Shown: positions 53,014 to 62,765, counted from the first letter of the stretch. The stretch: 64,000 bases of DNA from Streptomyces mangrovi (GCF_900114215.1 NZ_FOSG01000005.1:62001-126000), one strand, 5' to 3'. Numbers and translations: made by a program. Notes: a model not told the origin generated them from the letters alone.

Positions 53014-54348
53014 TCAGACCGCGGGGCGGGCCCGACCGGGTTCGCCCCGCGCCTTGGGGCCCTGGCCGCCCGCCTGACCGTGGAGGACACGGCGGGCGGT
53101 CAGGGCGAGGGAGAGCTCGGCCACCTCGTGGGGGCGGCCGAGCGATCTGCCGGTGAGCTGCTCGAAGCGGCGCAGCCGGTTGAGGACGGTGTTGCGGTGG
53201 CAGAACAGCCTGCTCCCGGCCCGCCGCGCCGATCCGTCGCACTCCAGCCAGGCGGTGAGGGTGTCCAGCAGCAGGTCCCGGTCGGCGCCCTCCAGCCTCA
53301 GTACCGGTCCCAGCACCCGGTCGGCCAGCGCCGCGGCCAGGCCGGGCGAGGAGACCAGCAGGGCGGCGGGCAGATGCTCGTGGAGCAGGACCGGCGCCCC
53401 GCCCGGGGCGGCCGAGCGCAGCGCGGTCTCGGCGAGCCGGCGGGCTTCGCCGATCCGGGCCAGTCCCTCCACGGCGAAGCTGATGCCGGTGCGCAGCCCG
53501 GGCAGCGCGGGCAGGGCTCCCGCCAGCTCCGCCAGCAGGCCGTCGGCGGTGCCGTGATCGCCGTGATCGCCGTGACTGCCGGGACTGCCGTGACTGCCGT
53601 GACTGCCGTGATCGCCGCCGAGCGTGGCGATGCCCAGGTCGGCGTCGGACCGGGGGTGCCACAGGATCCGTACGGCCGCGGGGACACGGGAGCGGATCAG
53701 CCCGCGGTGGGCATCCCGACCGGGGCCCGCGACGGCCACCACCGCGTACCGTCCCCGCTCGGGCAGCCCCAGCGCCTCGGAGGTCTCCGCGAGGTCCGCG
53801 ACGCGCATGGTGCCCTCCAGCAGGGCGTCGGCCATCAGCCGCTGGCGGTTGTCGTGGCGCCAGGCCAGCCGGCGCTCGGTCTGCCGGTACGCCTCGGCGA
53901 CCACCGCGCAGTGCTCGTCGACGAAGTCCCACACCTCGGCCGCGACGTGGACCAGCAGCCGCGCGCCGTCGGGGTCGTACCGGGTGACCCGGTCCACCAG
54001 GGACTGCCAGACCACCGCGCCGCCGAGCCGGAAGGCCCGCATCAGGGCGTCCAGCGGCAGTCCCTGCTCGGCGCGGTCGGCGCCGATCCGCCACGAGCAG
54101 CGGCGGGCGGCGTCGCGCAGTTCCTTGGGGCGCAGCAGGGAGCCCACGTTGTGCCGCAGGGAGCGGTACACCTCGTGCCACAGCTCGTCCTGGTCGACGG
54201 AGGCGGCGCGGTAGGCGGGCTCCTCCTTGCACAGAAGCTCGACCACGCGGTCGGTGAGCCGGGGGAGTTCGTCCATCAGCGGACGGGCGGCCCGGTGCAG
54301 CACGGCCACGGCCTCGGCGTTCACGGGGGCGCGTACGACGGGATGCAT
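53014..54348 (-). CDS. PucR/CdaR-type helix-turn-helix regulator
   Basis: A 444-residue regulator with an N-terminal helical domain (LPRLTDRVVELLCKEEPAYR onward) and a middle GGDEF-like domain (RYAVVAVAGPGRDAHRG). The C-terminal PucR helix-turn-helix LECDGSARRAGSRLFCHRNT continues into VLNRLRRFEQLTGR. Overall it resembles FasR-like family members in this genome. A Gly-Asp-His-Ser repeat splits the middle domain. The regulated gene is not evident; the reductase downstream is separated by a hairpin. Confidence 0.9.
   Translation of the reverse strand: MHPVVRAPVNAEAVAVLHRAARPLMDELPRLTDRVVELLCKEEPAYRAASVDQDELWHEVYRSLRHNVGSLLRPKELRDAARRCSWRIGADRAEQGLPLDALMRAFRLGGAVVWQSLVDRVTRYDPDGARLLVHVAAEVWDFVDEHCAVVAEAYRQTERRLAWRHDNRQRLMADALLEGTMRVADLAETSEALGLPERGRYAVVAVAGPGRDAHRGLIRSRVPAAVRILWHPRSDADLGIATLGGDHGSHGSHGSPGSHGDHGDHGTADGLLAELAGALPALPGLRTGISFAVEGLARIGEARRLAETALRSAAPGGAPVLLHEHLPAALLVSSPGLAAALADRVLGPVLRLEGADRDLLLDTLTAWLECDGSARRAGSRLFCHRNTVLNRLRRFEQLTGRSLGRPHEVAELSLALTARRVLHGQAGGQGPKARGEPGRARPAV
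53551..53613 (-). repeat. 9-bp tandem repeat in the PucR-type gene
   Basis: Seven units of a 9-bp sequence (consensus GCCGTGAYC/T on the plus strand) encode Gly-(Asp/Ser)-His triplets. They are in frame and located in a loop between predicted strands of the middle domain. Confidence 0.85.
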
Positions 54349-54546
54349 CTCGGTCCTCCACCTGGCGGGTGTCGGGAGCGGCTCGATGCAGCATTGTCAG
54401 CAGGCCCGGACCGGGATATCCAGAGGCGTGCGGAAATCGCTTAGCGACCGCTCAGTCTCCCAGGTGCACGGTGGCGCGGCCGGCACCCGGCCCCACCACC
54501 GGTCCCGCCGCCGGTCTCACCACCGGTCCCGCCGCCGGTCCCGCCC

Positions 54547-57462
54547 TCAACCGTCGTGCCGGCCGTCGCCGGCCGCCGCCAGGACCCGGGTGAGCTCCAC
54601 CCGGGAGCGGATGCCCAGCGCGGCGAAGACGTTGCGCAGGTGGTGGTCGACCGTGCGGGGGCTGACCGACAGCCGCAGCGCGACCTCCCGGTTGGTGGCC
54701 CCCTCGGCCACACAGCGCGCGATGCGCAGCTGCTGCGGGGTCAGTCTGCCCAGCACCCGCGGCGCGCCCTGCCCCGCCGCCTCGCCGGTGGCCCGCAGCT
54801 CGGCGCGGGCCTGGTCGGCCCAGCTCCGGGCGCCGCACCGCTCGAAGGCCAGGAGCGCGTCGCGCAGCACCCCGCGGGCCGCGCCCGGCCGACGGCCGCG
54901 GCGCAGCGCCTTGCCGTGCAGCAGCTGGGTGCGGCCGTACTCGAAGTCGCTGTCGATCCGCGCGTGCGCCTCCAGCGCCTTCGCGAACAGCTCCGGCGTC
55001 TCCTCCGGCCCGGCGAGCAGGGCCCGGCAGCGGGCGAGGTGGACGGGGGCCATCGGGTCCGCGGTGACGGCGGTCCACCGGGCGAAGTGCGCCAGCGCGT
55101 CGCGTGCGGTACGCCGGTCGCCCGCCTGGGCGGCCGCCTCCACCAGGCACGGCGCGGCCAGCGCCTGGAGCGCGAAGTGCCCGCGCCCGGAGGCGGTCCC
55201 CGGCAGTTCGCCCGGACCGGTGCCCACCAGCGGTTCCAGCCGGGCCGCCGCCTCGTGCGGTCTGCCGTGCCCCATGTCGCAGCGGGCCAGCGCCCACTGG
55301 GCCAGGGTGGCGGCCACCCCCAGGCCGTGCGGACCGGCGTCCTCGCCCGCCGCGCGGGCGTGCCCGGCGCAGGCGGCCGCGTCCCCCTCCACGGCCGCGG
55401 CCATCGCCAGCACCGCGTGGTGGTGGGCGGCGCAGTTGCGCTGGCCGCTGCGGCGGGCGCGGCGCAGCCCGTCCTCGGCGTGGGCGCGGGCCCGGCTGTG
55501 CCGCCCGGCCCGCAGCTCGCTGTAGGCCAGATGCTCCAGCGCCTGGGGCACGACGGCGGCCGGCCCGCACGCCCGGGCCCCGGCCAGGGCGCGGGTGTTG
55601 AGGTCGTGGGCCGCCGCGACGTCGCCGACGACCAGGGCCACGATCCCGGCCCGCAGCAGCCTCCAGGGCTGCCGCTCGCCGGCCGCGTGCTCCAGGACGC
55701 GCAGCAGCATCGGGCCGCCGCGGTCGATGTCGCCGCAGAGCACCGCGTCCAGGCCCGCGCAGTAGTCGTCGAGCAGCGGATCCTCCGCGGGGGTCCTCAG
55801 CTCGGCGATACGGGCGAGGTCGGCGCGGAAGCCGGCGATGTCGCCGATCGCCCAGGCCGCCTCGGTCGCGTGCAGCAGCGCCCGGCGGGCGGTGTGCGGG
55901 TCGTAGGGGCCCAGCAGCCTGGCGGCATACGACAGCAGCTCATGGGCGTCGGTGACCACGCCGTTGCGCAACTCCAGCACTCCGCGCACGAGTTCGGTCC
56001 GGCCGCGCACGGTGTCGTGGACGGGGAGCGTGCGGGCCTGGTCCAGCAGGGCCAGGGCCCGGTACGGGCGTCCGGCCGACCAGGCGTGTTCGGCCGCGGC
56101 GGTCAGCCGGGCCGCGCGCACGCCGGTGCCCTGGGCTCCGCCGAATCCGCCGTCGGCGCCGGTGAGTTCGGCGGACCGCCACAGGGCGTCGGCCAGTTCG
56201 GCGTGGGTGTGCTCGTCGGTCGCCGTGGTGTCGGAGGCGACGGCGGCCAGCGCGTCGGCCAGCTCCGGATCCGCGCCCTCCTGCGGCAGGGCGGCCGCGG
56301 CGCGGTGGCGCAGGGCGAGCAGCCCGTGCGGTGCTCCCGCGTTCACGTCCTCACCGCTCCGGCCGTCCCCGGGGCGGGGGCCGTCCCCGGCGCGGGGGCC
56401 TTCCAGGGCGCGGGGGCCTTCCAGGGCGCGGGCGAGCAGCCGGTGGGCGGTGCGCCGCCGCTCGGGCGGCTCGCCCCAGTAGGCGGCGTGGCGCAGCAGC
56501 GAGTTGGCGAAGCGCAGCCGGTCGCCCTCGCACCGCAGGACGCCGCGGCTTCGGGCCGGGTCCGCCTCGTCCGGGCCGAGTCCGGCCAGGGCCGCGGCGC
56601 GTGCCAGGGTGGAGCAGTCCGCCGTGCCGCCCAGCTCGTACGCGGCCGCGGTCAGCAGCAGCAGGGTGCGGGTCCGTTCGGGCAGTTCCGCCAGTTCGGC
56701 GGCGGCCGAGCGCAGCCGGGGCCCGGTGGCGGGAAGCGGATGGGGCAGCGGTTCGGCGCCGGTGAGCTGGGCGGGGGTGAGGGAGGCGGCCAGATCGGTG
56801 AGGAGGCCGGGGTTGCCGCCGCCGCTGTGCAGCAGGGCCTCGCGTACGGCCGGGTCGGCGTCGGCCGGCAGCAGCTCGTCCAGGAACGCGCCGGCGGCCG
56901 CGGCGCCCAGCGGCTCCAGCGCGAGTACGGGCAGCCCGGCCAGCAGCGGGTCCTCGGCACCGTCGCGGTGCGCCGCGACCAGCATCGCGACGGGCAGCGG
57001 CGGGCCCAGCCGCCGGGCCGCGAAGCCCAGGGCCCGGCGGCTGGGCGCGTCGAGGTGGTGCGCGTCGTCGACGCACAGCAGCAGCGGCCCCTCGGCGGCC
57101 AGGTCGTGCAGCAGCGCCGGCAGACCGGCCAGTACCGGCCCCTCGTCGGCGGGCGCGGCGCCCAGCGCCAGGGCGCGGGCGAGGGCGGCGGTGCGCGGGT
57201 CGTCCGGTGCCGCCCGGCCGGCCACCGGCCGCAGCAGGGCGTGCAGTCCGCTGTAGGGGACGGCGGTCTCGGCGGCCACGCCCCGCGCGCGCAGTACGGT
57301 GCCGTCCGGGCCGGCCCGTTCGAAGGAGGCCGCCGCGTGGTCCAGCAGGGCGCCGGCGCCGAGCCCCGGTTCGGCCCGTACCAGCAGCGCGCCGCCCCGT
57401 CCCGCGCGTGCGCCGCCGATCAGTTCCGCCACGGCCTTCCGTGCGGTGTTCGCACCGTGCAT
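54547..57462 (-). CDS. LAL-type LuxR regulator with degenerate P-loop
   Basis: A 971-residue large ATP-binding LuxR-type regulator. The N-terminal AAA-like part has LLVRAEPGLGAGALLDHAA where the Walker A GxxGxGK(S/T) should be; the Lys is replaced by Ala. Walker B is LLLCVDDAHHLDAPS. The middle is a long array of TPR-like helices. The C-terminal LuxR helix-turn-helix is LTPQQLRIARCVAEGATNRE with LRLSVSPRTVDHHLRNVF. The ATG 57462 lies 8 nt after GGAGGG. It is divergent from an alpha/beta hydrolase, a possible target. Confidence 0.9.
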   Translation of the reverse strand: MHGANTARKAVAELIGGARAGRGGALLVRAEPGLGAGALLDHAAASFERAGPDGTVLRARGVAAETAVPYSGLHALLRPVAGRAAPDDPRTAALARALALGAAPADEGPVLAGLPALLHDLAAEGPLLLCVDDAHHLDAPSRRALGFAARRLGPPLPVAMLVAAHRDGAEDPLLAGLPVLALEPLGAAAAGAFLDELLPADADPAVREALLHSGGGNPGLLTDLAASLTPAQLTGAEPLPHPLPATGPRLRSAAAELAELPERTRTLLLLTAAAYELGGTADCSTLARAAALAGLGPDEADPARSRGVLRCEGDRLRFANSLLRHAAYWGEPPERRRTAHRLLARALEGPRALEGPRAGDGPRPGDGRSGEDVNAGAPHGLLALRHRAAAALPQEGADPELADALAAVASDTTATDEHTHAELADALWRSAELTGADGGFGGAQGTGVRAARLTAAAEHAWSAGRPYRALALLDQARTLPVHDTVRGRTELVRGVLELRNGVVTDAHELLSYAARLLGPYDPHTARRALLHATEAAWAIGDIAGFRADLARIAELRTPAEDPLLDDYCAGLDAVLCGDIDRGGPMLLRVLEHAAGERQPWRLLRAGIVALVVGDVAAAHDLNTRALAGARACGPAAVVPQALEHLAYSELRAGRHSRARAHAEDGLRRARRSGQRNCAAHHHAVLAMAAAVEGDAAACAGHARAAGEDAGPHGLGVAATLAQWALARCDMGHGRPHEAAARLEPLVGTGPGELPGTASGRGHFALQALAAPCLVEAAAQAGDRRTARDALAHFARWTAVTADPMAPVHLARCRALLAGPEETPELFAKALEAHARIDSDFEYGRTQLLHGKALRRGRRPGAARGVLRDALLAFERCGARSWADQARAELRATGEAAGQGAPRVLGRLTPQQLRIARCVAEGATNREVALRLSVSPRTVDHHLRNVFAALGIRSRVELTRVLAAAGDGRHDG

Positions 57463-57657
57463 CCGCGCATCCCTCCTCGGAAGGGACTCCCGGGTGGCCC
57501 GGGTGTCCTCCCACGACAGCACCGAGACCACACAGTGTCCATGACAATAAGGCCAGGTCGCGACCACAGCCCAGCGGCCGGCCCGGCGGCGTGTGCGCTC
57601 GCACAACGGCTCTCCCGGCGACCGCCGGGGCGTGACCGGCCGTCCTACGGTCGGCCC

Positions 57658-58440
57658 ATGACACGAGAGTTCACCTCCTTCGACGACGTGACCATCCGCT
57701 ACCACCGCTGGGACCCGGCGCCCGGCAAGGACAGCGGAATGCCGGTCGTGGTGCTGCACCACGGCTTCATCGCCGACACCCACACCAACTGGGTCCGGCC
57801 CGGCGTCGTCGAGGTGCTGACCCGGCGGGGACGGCGGGTGGTCGGCATCGACGCGCGCGGCCACGGCCGCTCCGACAAGCCGCACGACGCCCGCCGCTAC
57901 GGCGAGAGGGCCATGGCACGCGATCTGCTGGACCTGCTGGACGTCCTCGGCGAGGAGCGGGCGCACCTGGTGGGCTACTCGATGGGCGCGGTCACCGCGC
58001 TGCTGGCCGCCGCCCAGGACGAGCGCGTCACCCGGCTGGTCGTCGGCGGGGTGGGGGCCGGGGTGGTCGAGCTGGGCGGGGTGGACACCCGCGAACTGCC
58101 CCCCGAACTGGTGGTGGCGGCGCTGCTGGCGGAGGACCCGGCCGACGTGCCGCTGCGGATGGCGGGCCTGCGGATCTGGGCGGACGAGGTGGGCGCCGAC
58201 CGCCGCGCCCTGGCCGCGCAGGGCAGGGCCATGCACCAGGGCCCGACCGCGCTGGCGGACGTCACCGTGCCGACCCTGGTGCTCGCGGGTGCGGACGATC
58301 CGCTGGCCGCACGCCCCGGGGTGCTCGCCGACGCGCTCCCCCGCGCCCGGCTCCGGACCCTGCACGGCGACCATCTGACGGCCGTGCGCGACCCGACCTT
58401 CGCCCCGGCGATAGCGGACTTCCTGGAGTCCGCCGACTGA
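57658..58440 (+). CDS. Alpha/beta hydrolase
   Basis: A 260-residue hydrolase. The oxyanion segment is LHHGFIADTH, the nucleophile elbow LVGYSMGAVTAL near residue 108, the acid in LAGADDPLA and the His in LHGDHLTAV. A short cap domain covers residues 145-190. No signal peptide, so it is cytoplasmic. It is divergent from the LAL regulator across 195 bp. The substrate is unknown; esterase or C-C hydrolase activities are both possible. Confidence 0.9.
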   Translation: MTREFTSFDDVTIRYHRWDPAPGKDSGMPVVVLHHGFIADTHTNWVRPGVVEVLTRRGRRVVGIDARGHGRSDKPHDARRYGERAMARDLLDLLDVLGEERAHLVGYSMGAVTALLAAAQDERVTRLVVGGVGAGVVELGGVDTRELPPELVVAALLAEDPADVPLRMAGLRIWADEVGADRRALAAQGRAMHQGPTALADVTVPTLVLAGADDPLAARPGVLADALPRARLRTLHGDHLTAVRDPTFAPAIADFLESAD

Positions 58441-58609
58441 CGCCGGCTGGCGCCGGGGGCGCGGACCGGCCGGGGCGTGCGCGGCGCGCCGGGCCGTACC
58501 CGAACCGTTCGCCCCGCGGACCGCTGCGCGTCACATCGGGCGGGTAGCGGGGCTGTGGACGGGGTACACCCATGGCCCACCGGGGGCGACGCAGGGAGCG
58601 GGGCGGCGG

Positions 58610-59446
58610 ATGCGCGTGATGACGTGGAACGTGTGGTGGCGGTTCGGACCGTGGCGGGAGCGGTACGGGGCGATCCTCTCCACGTTGCGCGAACTGCGGC
58701 CCGACGCGGTCGGCCTGCAGGAGGTGTGGTCCCGCGGCGGGGAGAACCTCGCCGGACGGCTCGCCCGCGAGCTGGGCATGCACTGGGCCTGGGCCGCCTG
58801 GGAGGTTCCCGGGCAGTGGCGCGAGCGGCTGGACGACCCGGAGGTCGGCGTCGGCAACGCCGTGCTCAGCCGCTGGCCCATAACGGCCCGGGCCCGGGCC
58901 GCCCTGCCCCCGGCCGGGGGCGGCGACGAGCGGGTGGCGCTGTACGCGCTGCTGGACGCGCCCGGCCGCCCGGTGCCGTTCTTCACCACGCACCTGACCT
59001 CCGCCGCCCACGCCTCGGCCCTGCGCTGCCGGCAGGTCGCGGCCCTGGCGGAGTTCGTCGCGGCGCGCCGCGGCGGAACCGACTTCCCGCCCGTGGTCAC
59101 CGGGGACTTCAACGCACCGCCCGACTCCGACGAGATCCGGCTGCTGGGCGGCTCGCGTACGGCCCCCGCCGTCGAGGGCCAGGTGCTGCCGGACGTCTGG
59201 GAGTACGCCGATCCGGCCGCCCCGGCCGCGACCCGGGACGCGGCCAACCCCTATGTCGCGGCCACCTTCCGGCCCAGCGCACGCGTCGACTACATCCGCG
59301 TCGGACCGCCCGGCCCGGGCGGGATCGGCCGCGTCACGGCCGTACGGCGGGCGGGCGACGGCCCGGTCGGCGGCGTCTGGCCGTCCGACCACGCCGCCGT
59401 CGTGGCGGACCTGGCCCCGGAGCCGGCCCCGGAGCCGGCCTCCTGA
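58610..59446 (+). CDS. Endonuclease/exonuclease/phosphatase-fold hydrolase
   Basis: A 278-residue EEP-superfamily metal-dependent phosphodiesterase. Landmarks are RVMTWNVWWRFG (Asn), VGLQEVWSRGG (Glu), VVTGDFNAPPDSDE (Asp/Asn) and WPSDHAAVVADL (Asp-His). Targets in this family range from DNA to phospholipids and inositol phosphates. No signal peptide, so it is intracellular. It is convergent with the following GNAT gene, which ends 14 bp away. Confidence 0.9.
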   Translation: MRVMTWNVWWRFGPWRERYGAILSTLRELRPDAVGLQEVWSRGGENLAGRLARELGMHWAWAAWEVPGQWRERLDDPEVGVGNAVLSRWPITARARAALPPAGGGDERVALYALLDAPGRPVPFFTTHLTSAAHASALRCRQVAALAEFVAARRGGTDFPPVVTGDFNAPPDSDEIRLLGGSRTAPAVEGQVLPDVWEYADPAAPAATRDAANPYVAATFRPSARVDYIRVGPPGPGGIGRVTAVRRAGDGPVGGVWPSDHAAVVADLAPEPAPEPAS

Positions 59447-59459
59447 AAGCCCCGCCCGC

Positions 59460-60185
59460 CTACGGGCGGACGGCCCCGTCCGGGACGGACAGCGGCAGCG
59501 CGCGGACGTCGTCCAGCGGCAGCAGCCGGACACCGCCGGGACGGGCCAGTGCGTCACGCATCCGCAGCACCGGACCGTCGGCCCGGTGTTCCTCGCCCGA
59601 GAGCAGGTAGTCCTCCAGGAAGGAGCGGACCGGCCCGGGGTCGACCGTGTCCGGCCGTTCCCCTCCCGTGCCGGAGGCCCGGGCGAGCACCAGCAGCAGC
59701 ATTCCGTGGACCCGCTCCGCGCCGGGGCGCAGCGCGGGCTGGAAGTAGGGGATGTCCAGGGCCCGGGCGCCGTGCCGGGCGTAGAAGCGCAGCCGGGCGG
59801 CCGGGTCGCCGCGCTCGCCGTCCGCCTTGTGCGCCAGCGGATGCTCCACCTCGGCGAGCGTCAGCAGCGGCCGGAAACGCTCCTGCCAGGCTCCCGCGAC
59901 CACGCCCATCAGCAGGCCGCCGAGCCCGCCGGAGCGGGCCCGGGGCCGTACGGTCAGGTAGGACAGCAGCAGCACCCGGCCGGCCGCGTCCCACTCGCCG
60001 ACGGCCACCGCCTCGGGAACGCCGGCGTCGTCCAGTACGGCGCTGACCGCGACGCTGCCCCCGGCCAGGCCGTCGCGGACCCATTCCAGGGTCTCCAGTT
60101 CGTCCGGGGGGAAGGACGGGACGAGCAGGTCCTCGTAGAGCGTCTCCAGCAGCGGATCGCCGTCCGCCACGTCGACCACCCGCAT
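59460..60185 (-). CDS. GNAT family N-acetyltransferase
   Basis: A 241-residue acetyltransferase-like protein. The CoA site is VRPRARSGGLGGLLMGVV. LRFYARHGARALDIPYFQPA is the usual C-terminal part of the fold, and the tail is extended by about 60 residues. ATG 60185 is 5 nt after GGAGG; a GTG one codon earlier is less well placed. It lies 23 bp downstream of the large membrane protein and is probably in one transcript with it, so their functions may be linked. Confidence 0.85.
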   Translation of the reverse strand: MRVVDVADGDPLLETLYEDLLVPSFPPDELETLEWVRDGLAGGSVAVSAVLDDAGVPEAVAVGEWDAAGRVLLLSYLTVRPRARSGGLGGLLMGVVAGAWQERFRPLLTLAEVEHPLAHKADGERGDPAARLRFYARHGARALDIPYFQPALRPGAERVHGMLLLVLARASGTGGERPDTVDPGPVRSFLEDYLLSGEEHRADGPVLRMRDALARPGGVRLLPLDDVRALPLSVPDGAVRP

Positions 60186-60207
60186 CACTGCCTCCGTCCG
60201 TCCACGC

Positions 60208-62625
60208 CTAGGCCTCTCCTCCGGTCCGGCGGAACCCCCATCCGAAGAGGGCCGACACCGCCACGACCGCCGCGATGATCAGCAGCGACCACAGTCCCTC
60301 CACTCCGTAGCCGGACTGGACGATCTGACCGAGCCCCGAGACACCGATCGCGGCGACGACCGCCAGCATGGTGTCCATCCTGGCCCTGCGGCGGCGTTCC
60401 TGCCGGGCCTCGTCCCGGTCCTCCTGGGCTCTGCGCTGTGCGGTGATCTTATCCACCACCACGTCCAGCTGCTCGTGCGCGACCTCCTGGATGCGGTTCA
60501 TGAGCTCCTCCACCCGCTCCGGGTAGCCCGAACTCCTCAGGAGCAGGGCCAGGAAGCGGGCGATGACCGGGGAGGAGAGCAGGGACGGGGACCGTATGAG
60601 GGACAGGGTGGACCTGACCTGGACGGTGAACTCGTCCAGGAGGATCTTCTCCTCGTCCATCCTCCGCGACAGTTCCTGCAGGACCTCGGCGCTGCCCGGG
60701 GACCGGCCGTCCCCGGCCCCGACCACCTCCTCCCGCAGCCTCTCCACCCTCCTGTAGTGGTCGGCCAGTTCGTCGAACCATCCCGCGAAAAGCCCTTCGA
60801 CGGAAGCGGCGAACTCGGCCACGGCCTTGTCCCCCTGGACGACGAAGTCGGCCGTCCCGAGCCGCACCAGCACGGTGGTGTTGCAGGTGCACAGCGCCGG
60901 GTTGCCGGTGATGTCCGCGACGGCCGACGAGAGGGACGAGTAGGGACCGTCCACCGCGTACCGGCTCCACTCGGCCACCGCGCCCAGCGCGTTGGGGACC
61001 GGGTTGGCGAGTACCTGTGCCCCGGCCGTCGACATGACCTCCCCGGCGCCGGTCAGCTCCCGCCGCACGGTGGACGGCGGCGCCCAGGGACCGGCGGTCG
61101 CGGACGCCCGCTCGACCGTGACCACCACGTGGAACATGCCGGGCCGCGCGGCGGATCTCACCTCCGCGGAGCCGTCGTCCGGGCTCAGCCGGGCGGCGGT
61201 GTCCAGCGCGAGCTGCACCGCCAGGTCGGACAGGCGCGGCCACTGCTCCAAGGGGGCCTCCGGTGCCTCCTCGAAGACCACCCGCCCGGCCCCGTGCTCG
61301 GGAGCGGCCCGGAACATCAGCGCGTGCAGACCGGCCGGGGAGAGGTCCTCGCACTCCGCCTCGAAGCGGATGTAGTGGTTGCCGAGCCTGGAGATCCTGA
61401 TCTCGGCGCTCAGCCGGGTCGGCGCGACGCCCTCCGGCACCGCCGTGCCGTCGAGGCCGTGGACCAGTACGTCCGGCAGATGGACGCACGCCCCCTCGTA
61501 GCCGCGGCCCAGCGAGTCCGCGCCGTCCCACACGTCGTCCAGCTCCAGGGTCTCCTCCACCCGGACCGCCCCCGTCCCCGCCAGGGTCCACCCTCCGGCC
61601 TCCCGCGCGACCCGGTCGGCGACCTGTCCGGGCCTGATCCCGCGCAGGGCGAAGGGGTACAGGAAGACCACCGATCCCTGGTCGAGCCTGAGCCACTCGC
61701 GCCGGGCGCTCTCCCGGAGCGCGGTGAGGCTGAACCGGTGCGCCCGCACCTCGCTGCGGTACCGCGGGTCGATACGCGGATCGCCCTCCGCCTCGGCCAG
61801 CTCCCGGATCGCCCCGTCCAGCCCGGCGCCGGTCCGCAGGAACGCCTCCGCCGCGCGCACCGCGCGGGCCGCGGCGGTGCAGTAGACATCGTTCCGGCCC
61901 GCCACCCGCAGCACGTACCCCCGCAGCCACCCGTACTCCGCCGGGAGCCCGTCCGCCAGCTCGGCGGCCCGCCCGGCATGGCGCGCGGCCGCCTCCGCCG
62001 CCGGCGCCTGCACCTGCGGCAGTCCGCTGACCATCGCGTTCTCGGCCCGGATCATGGCGTCCAGGGAGTCCATCAAATGGAGCACCGCGCCGGCAGCCGT
62101 CCGGTCGGCGGGGAGGCCGGGCGCCCAGCCGGCGGGCAGCGTGGGTCTCCAGTCCGCCGGGAGGCCCGGTCTCCTGGCGCGGGGGTCCAGAGCCGTCGGG
62201 TGATCGGGGAAGCAGTCGCGGACGGCGTCGAGGACGTCCCACAGCAGACCGAAGTGGTAGGAGCTCTCCCACGCCTCCGCGACCTCGTGGAGCAGATAGC
62301 TCAGCAGCAGCGGGACACCGTACGGCTCGTCCCCGAGCTTCCCCAGGGCCGCCGACGTCCTCTCGTACGCCCTGCGCCAGCGGTCCCCGGGCCGCCTGAG
62401 GGTGGACCGCGGGTCCTCCGGCGGGCGGCGGGCGGCGGCCCCCTCGCCGCCCGGTTCCCCCTCCGGCTCTCCCTCCGGTTCCCCGGCGGGCTCACCGTCG
62501 GGTGATTCGGCGTTCCAGTTCGGCAGGCTCTTGAGCCCGTCGACGTCCACCTCTCTGCCCGTCAGCCAGTCGCGCAGTGGCTGGGGCTCCCCGTCCCACA
62601 GACTGTCCGTCATATCCGTGAACAT
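60208..62625 (-). CDS. Large membrane-anchored protein of unknown function
   Basis: An 805-residue protein that I cannot assign. An N-terminal segment with Gly-Glu-Pro repeats (about residues 42-62) is followed by a helix-rich domain (75-310). A beta-rich middle (310-600) contains SVVFLYPFALRGI, then RISRLGNHYIRFEAECEDLS and MFHVVVTVERAS. A helical segment follows (LRSTLSLIRSPSLLSSPVIA-type pattern, about 640-700), then a basic coiled coil (ITAQRRAQEDRDEARQERRR). Two membrane helices come near 748-768 and 776-798. The end is cytosolic in either topology. In outline it recalls CorA-like proteins (long helix then two membrane segments), but there is no GMN motif. ATG 62625 has no ribosome site; ATG 62613 is an alternative. 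Confidence 0.8.
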   Translation of the reverse strand: MFTDMTDSLWDGEPQPLRDWLTGREVDVDGLKSLPNWNAESPDGEPAGEPEGEPEGEPGGEGAAARRPPEDPRSTLRRPGDRWRRAYERTSAALGKLGDEPYGVPLLLSYLLHEVAEAWESSYHFGLLWDVLDAVRDCFPDHPTALDPRARRPGLPADWRPTLPAGWAPGLPADRTAAGAVLHLMDSLDAMIRAENAMVSGLPQVQAPAAEAAARHAGRAAELADGLPAEYGWLRGYVLRVAGRNDVYCTAAARAVRAAEAFLRTGAGLDGAIRELAEAEGDPRIDPRYRSEVRAHRFSLTALRESARREWLRLDQGSVVFLYPFALRGIRPGQVADRVAREAGGWTLAGTGAVRVEETLELDDVWDGADSLGRGYEGACVHLPDVLVHGLDGTAVPEGVAPTRLSAEIRISRLGNHYIRFEAECEDLSPAGLHALMFRAAPEHGAGRVVFEEAPEAPLEQWPRLSDLAVQLALDTAARLSPDDGSAEVRSAARPGMFHVVVTVERASATAGPWAPPSTVRRELTGAGEVMSTAGAQVLANPVPNALGAVAEWSRYAVDGPYSSLSSAVADITGNPALCTCNTTVLVRLGTADFVVQGDKAVAEFAASVEGLFAGWFDELADHYRRVERLREEVVGAGDGRSPGSAEVLQELSRRMDEEKILLDEFTVQVRSTLSLIRSPSLLSSPVIARFLALLLRSSGYPERVEELMNRIQEVAHEQLDVVVDKITAQRRAQEDRDEARQERRRRARMDTMLAVVAAIGVSGLGQIVQSGYGVEGLWSLLIIAAVVAVSALFGWGFRRTGGEA

Positions 62626-62765
62626 CCAGGCAGGCTAGTGACGGGCCCCGGTCCGCGGGCCGGTTCGGCGGAACTGCGGGAAACCTCCGAACCGGTCCCC
62701 GTGTTCTCCGTACACTCCCGCGAAACACCGGGAGCGGCGCGCGGAGATCACCGAGAATCGCCTCC

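Noticed and set aside
54556..58440. A 1294-codon plus-strand frame
   Set aside because: It is antisense to the LAL regulator for most of its length; only the final part from 57658 is a real gene. Long antisense frames are expected at this GC content.
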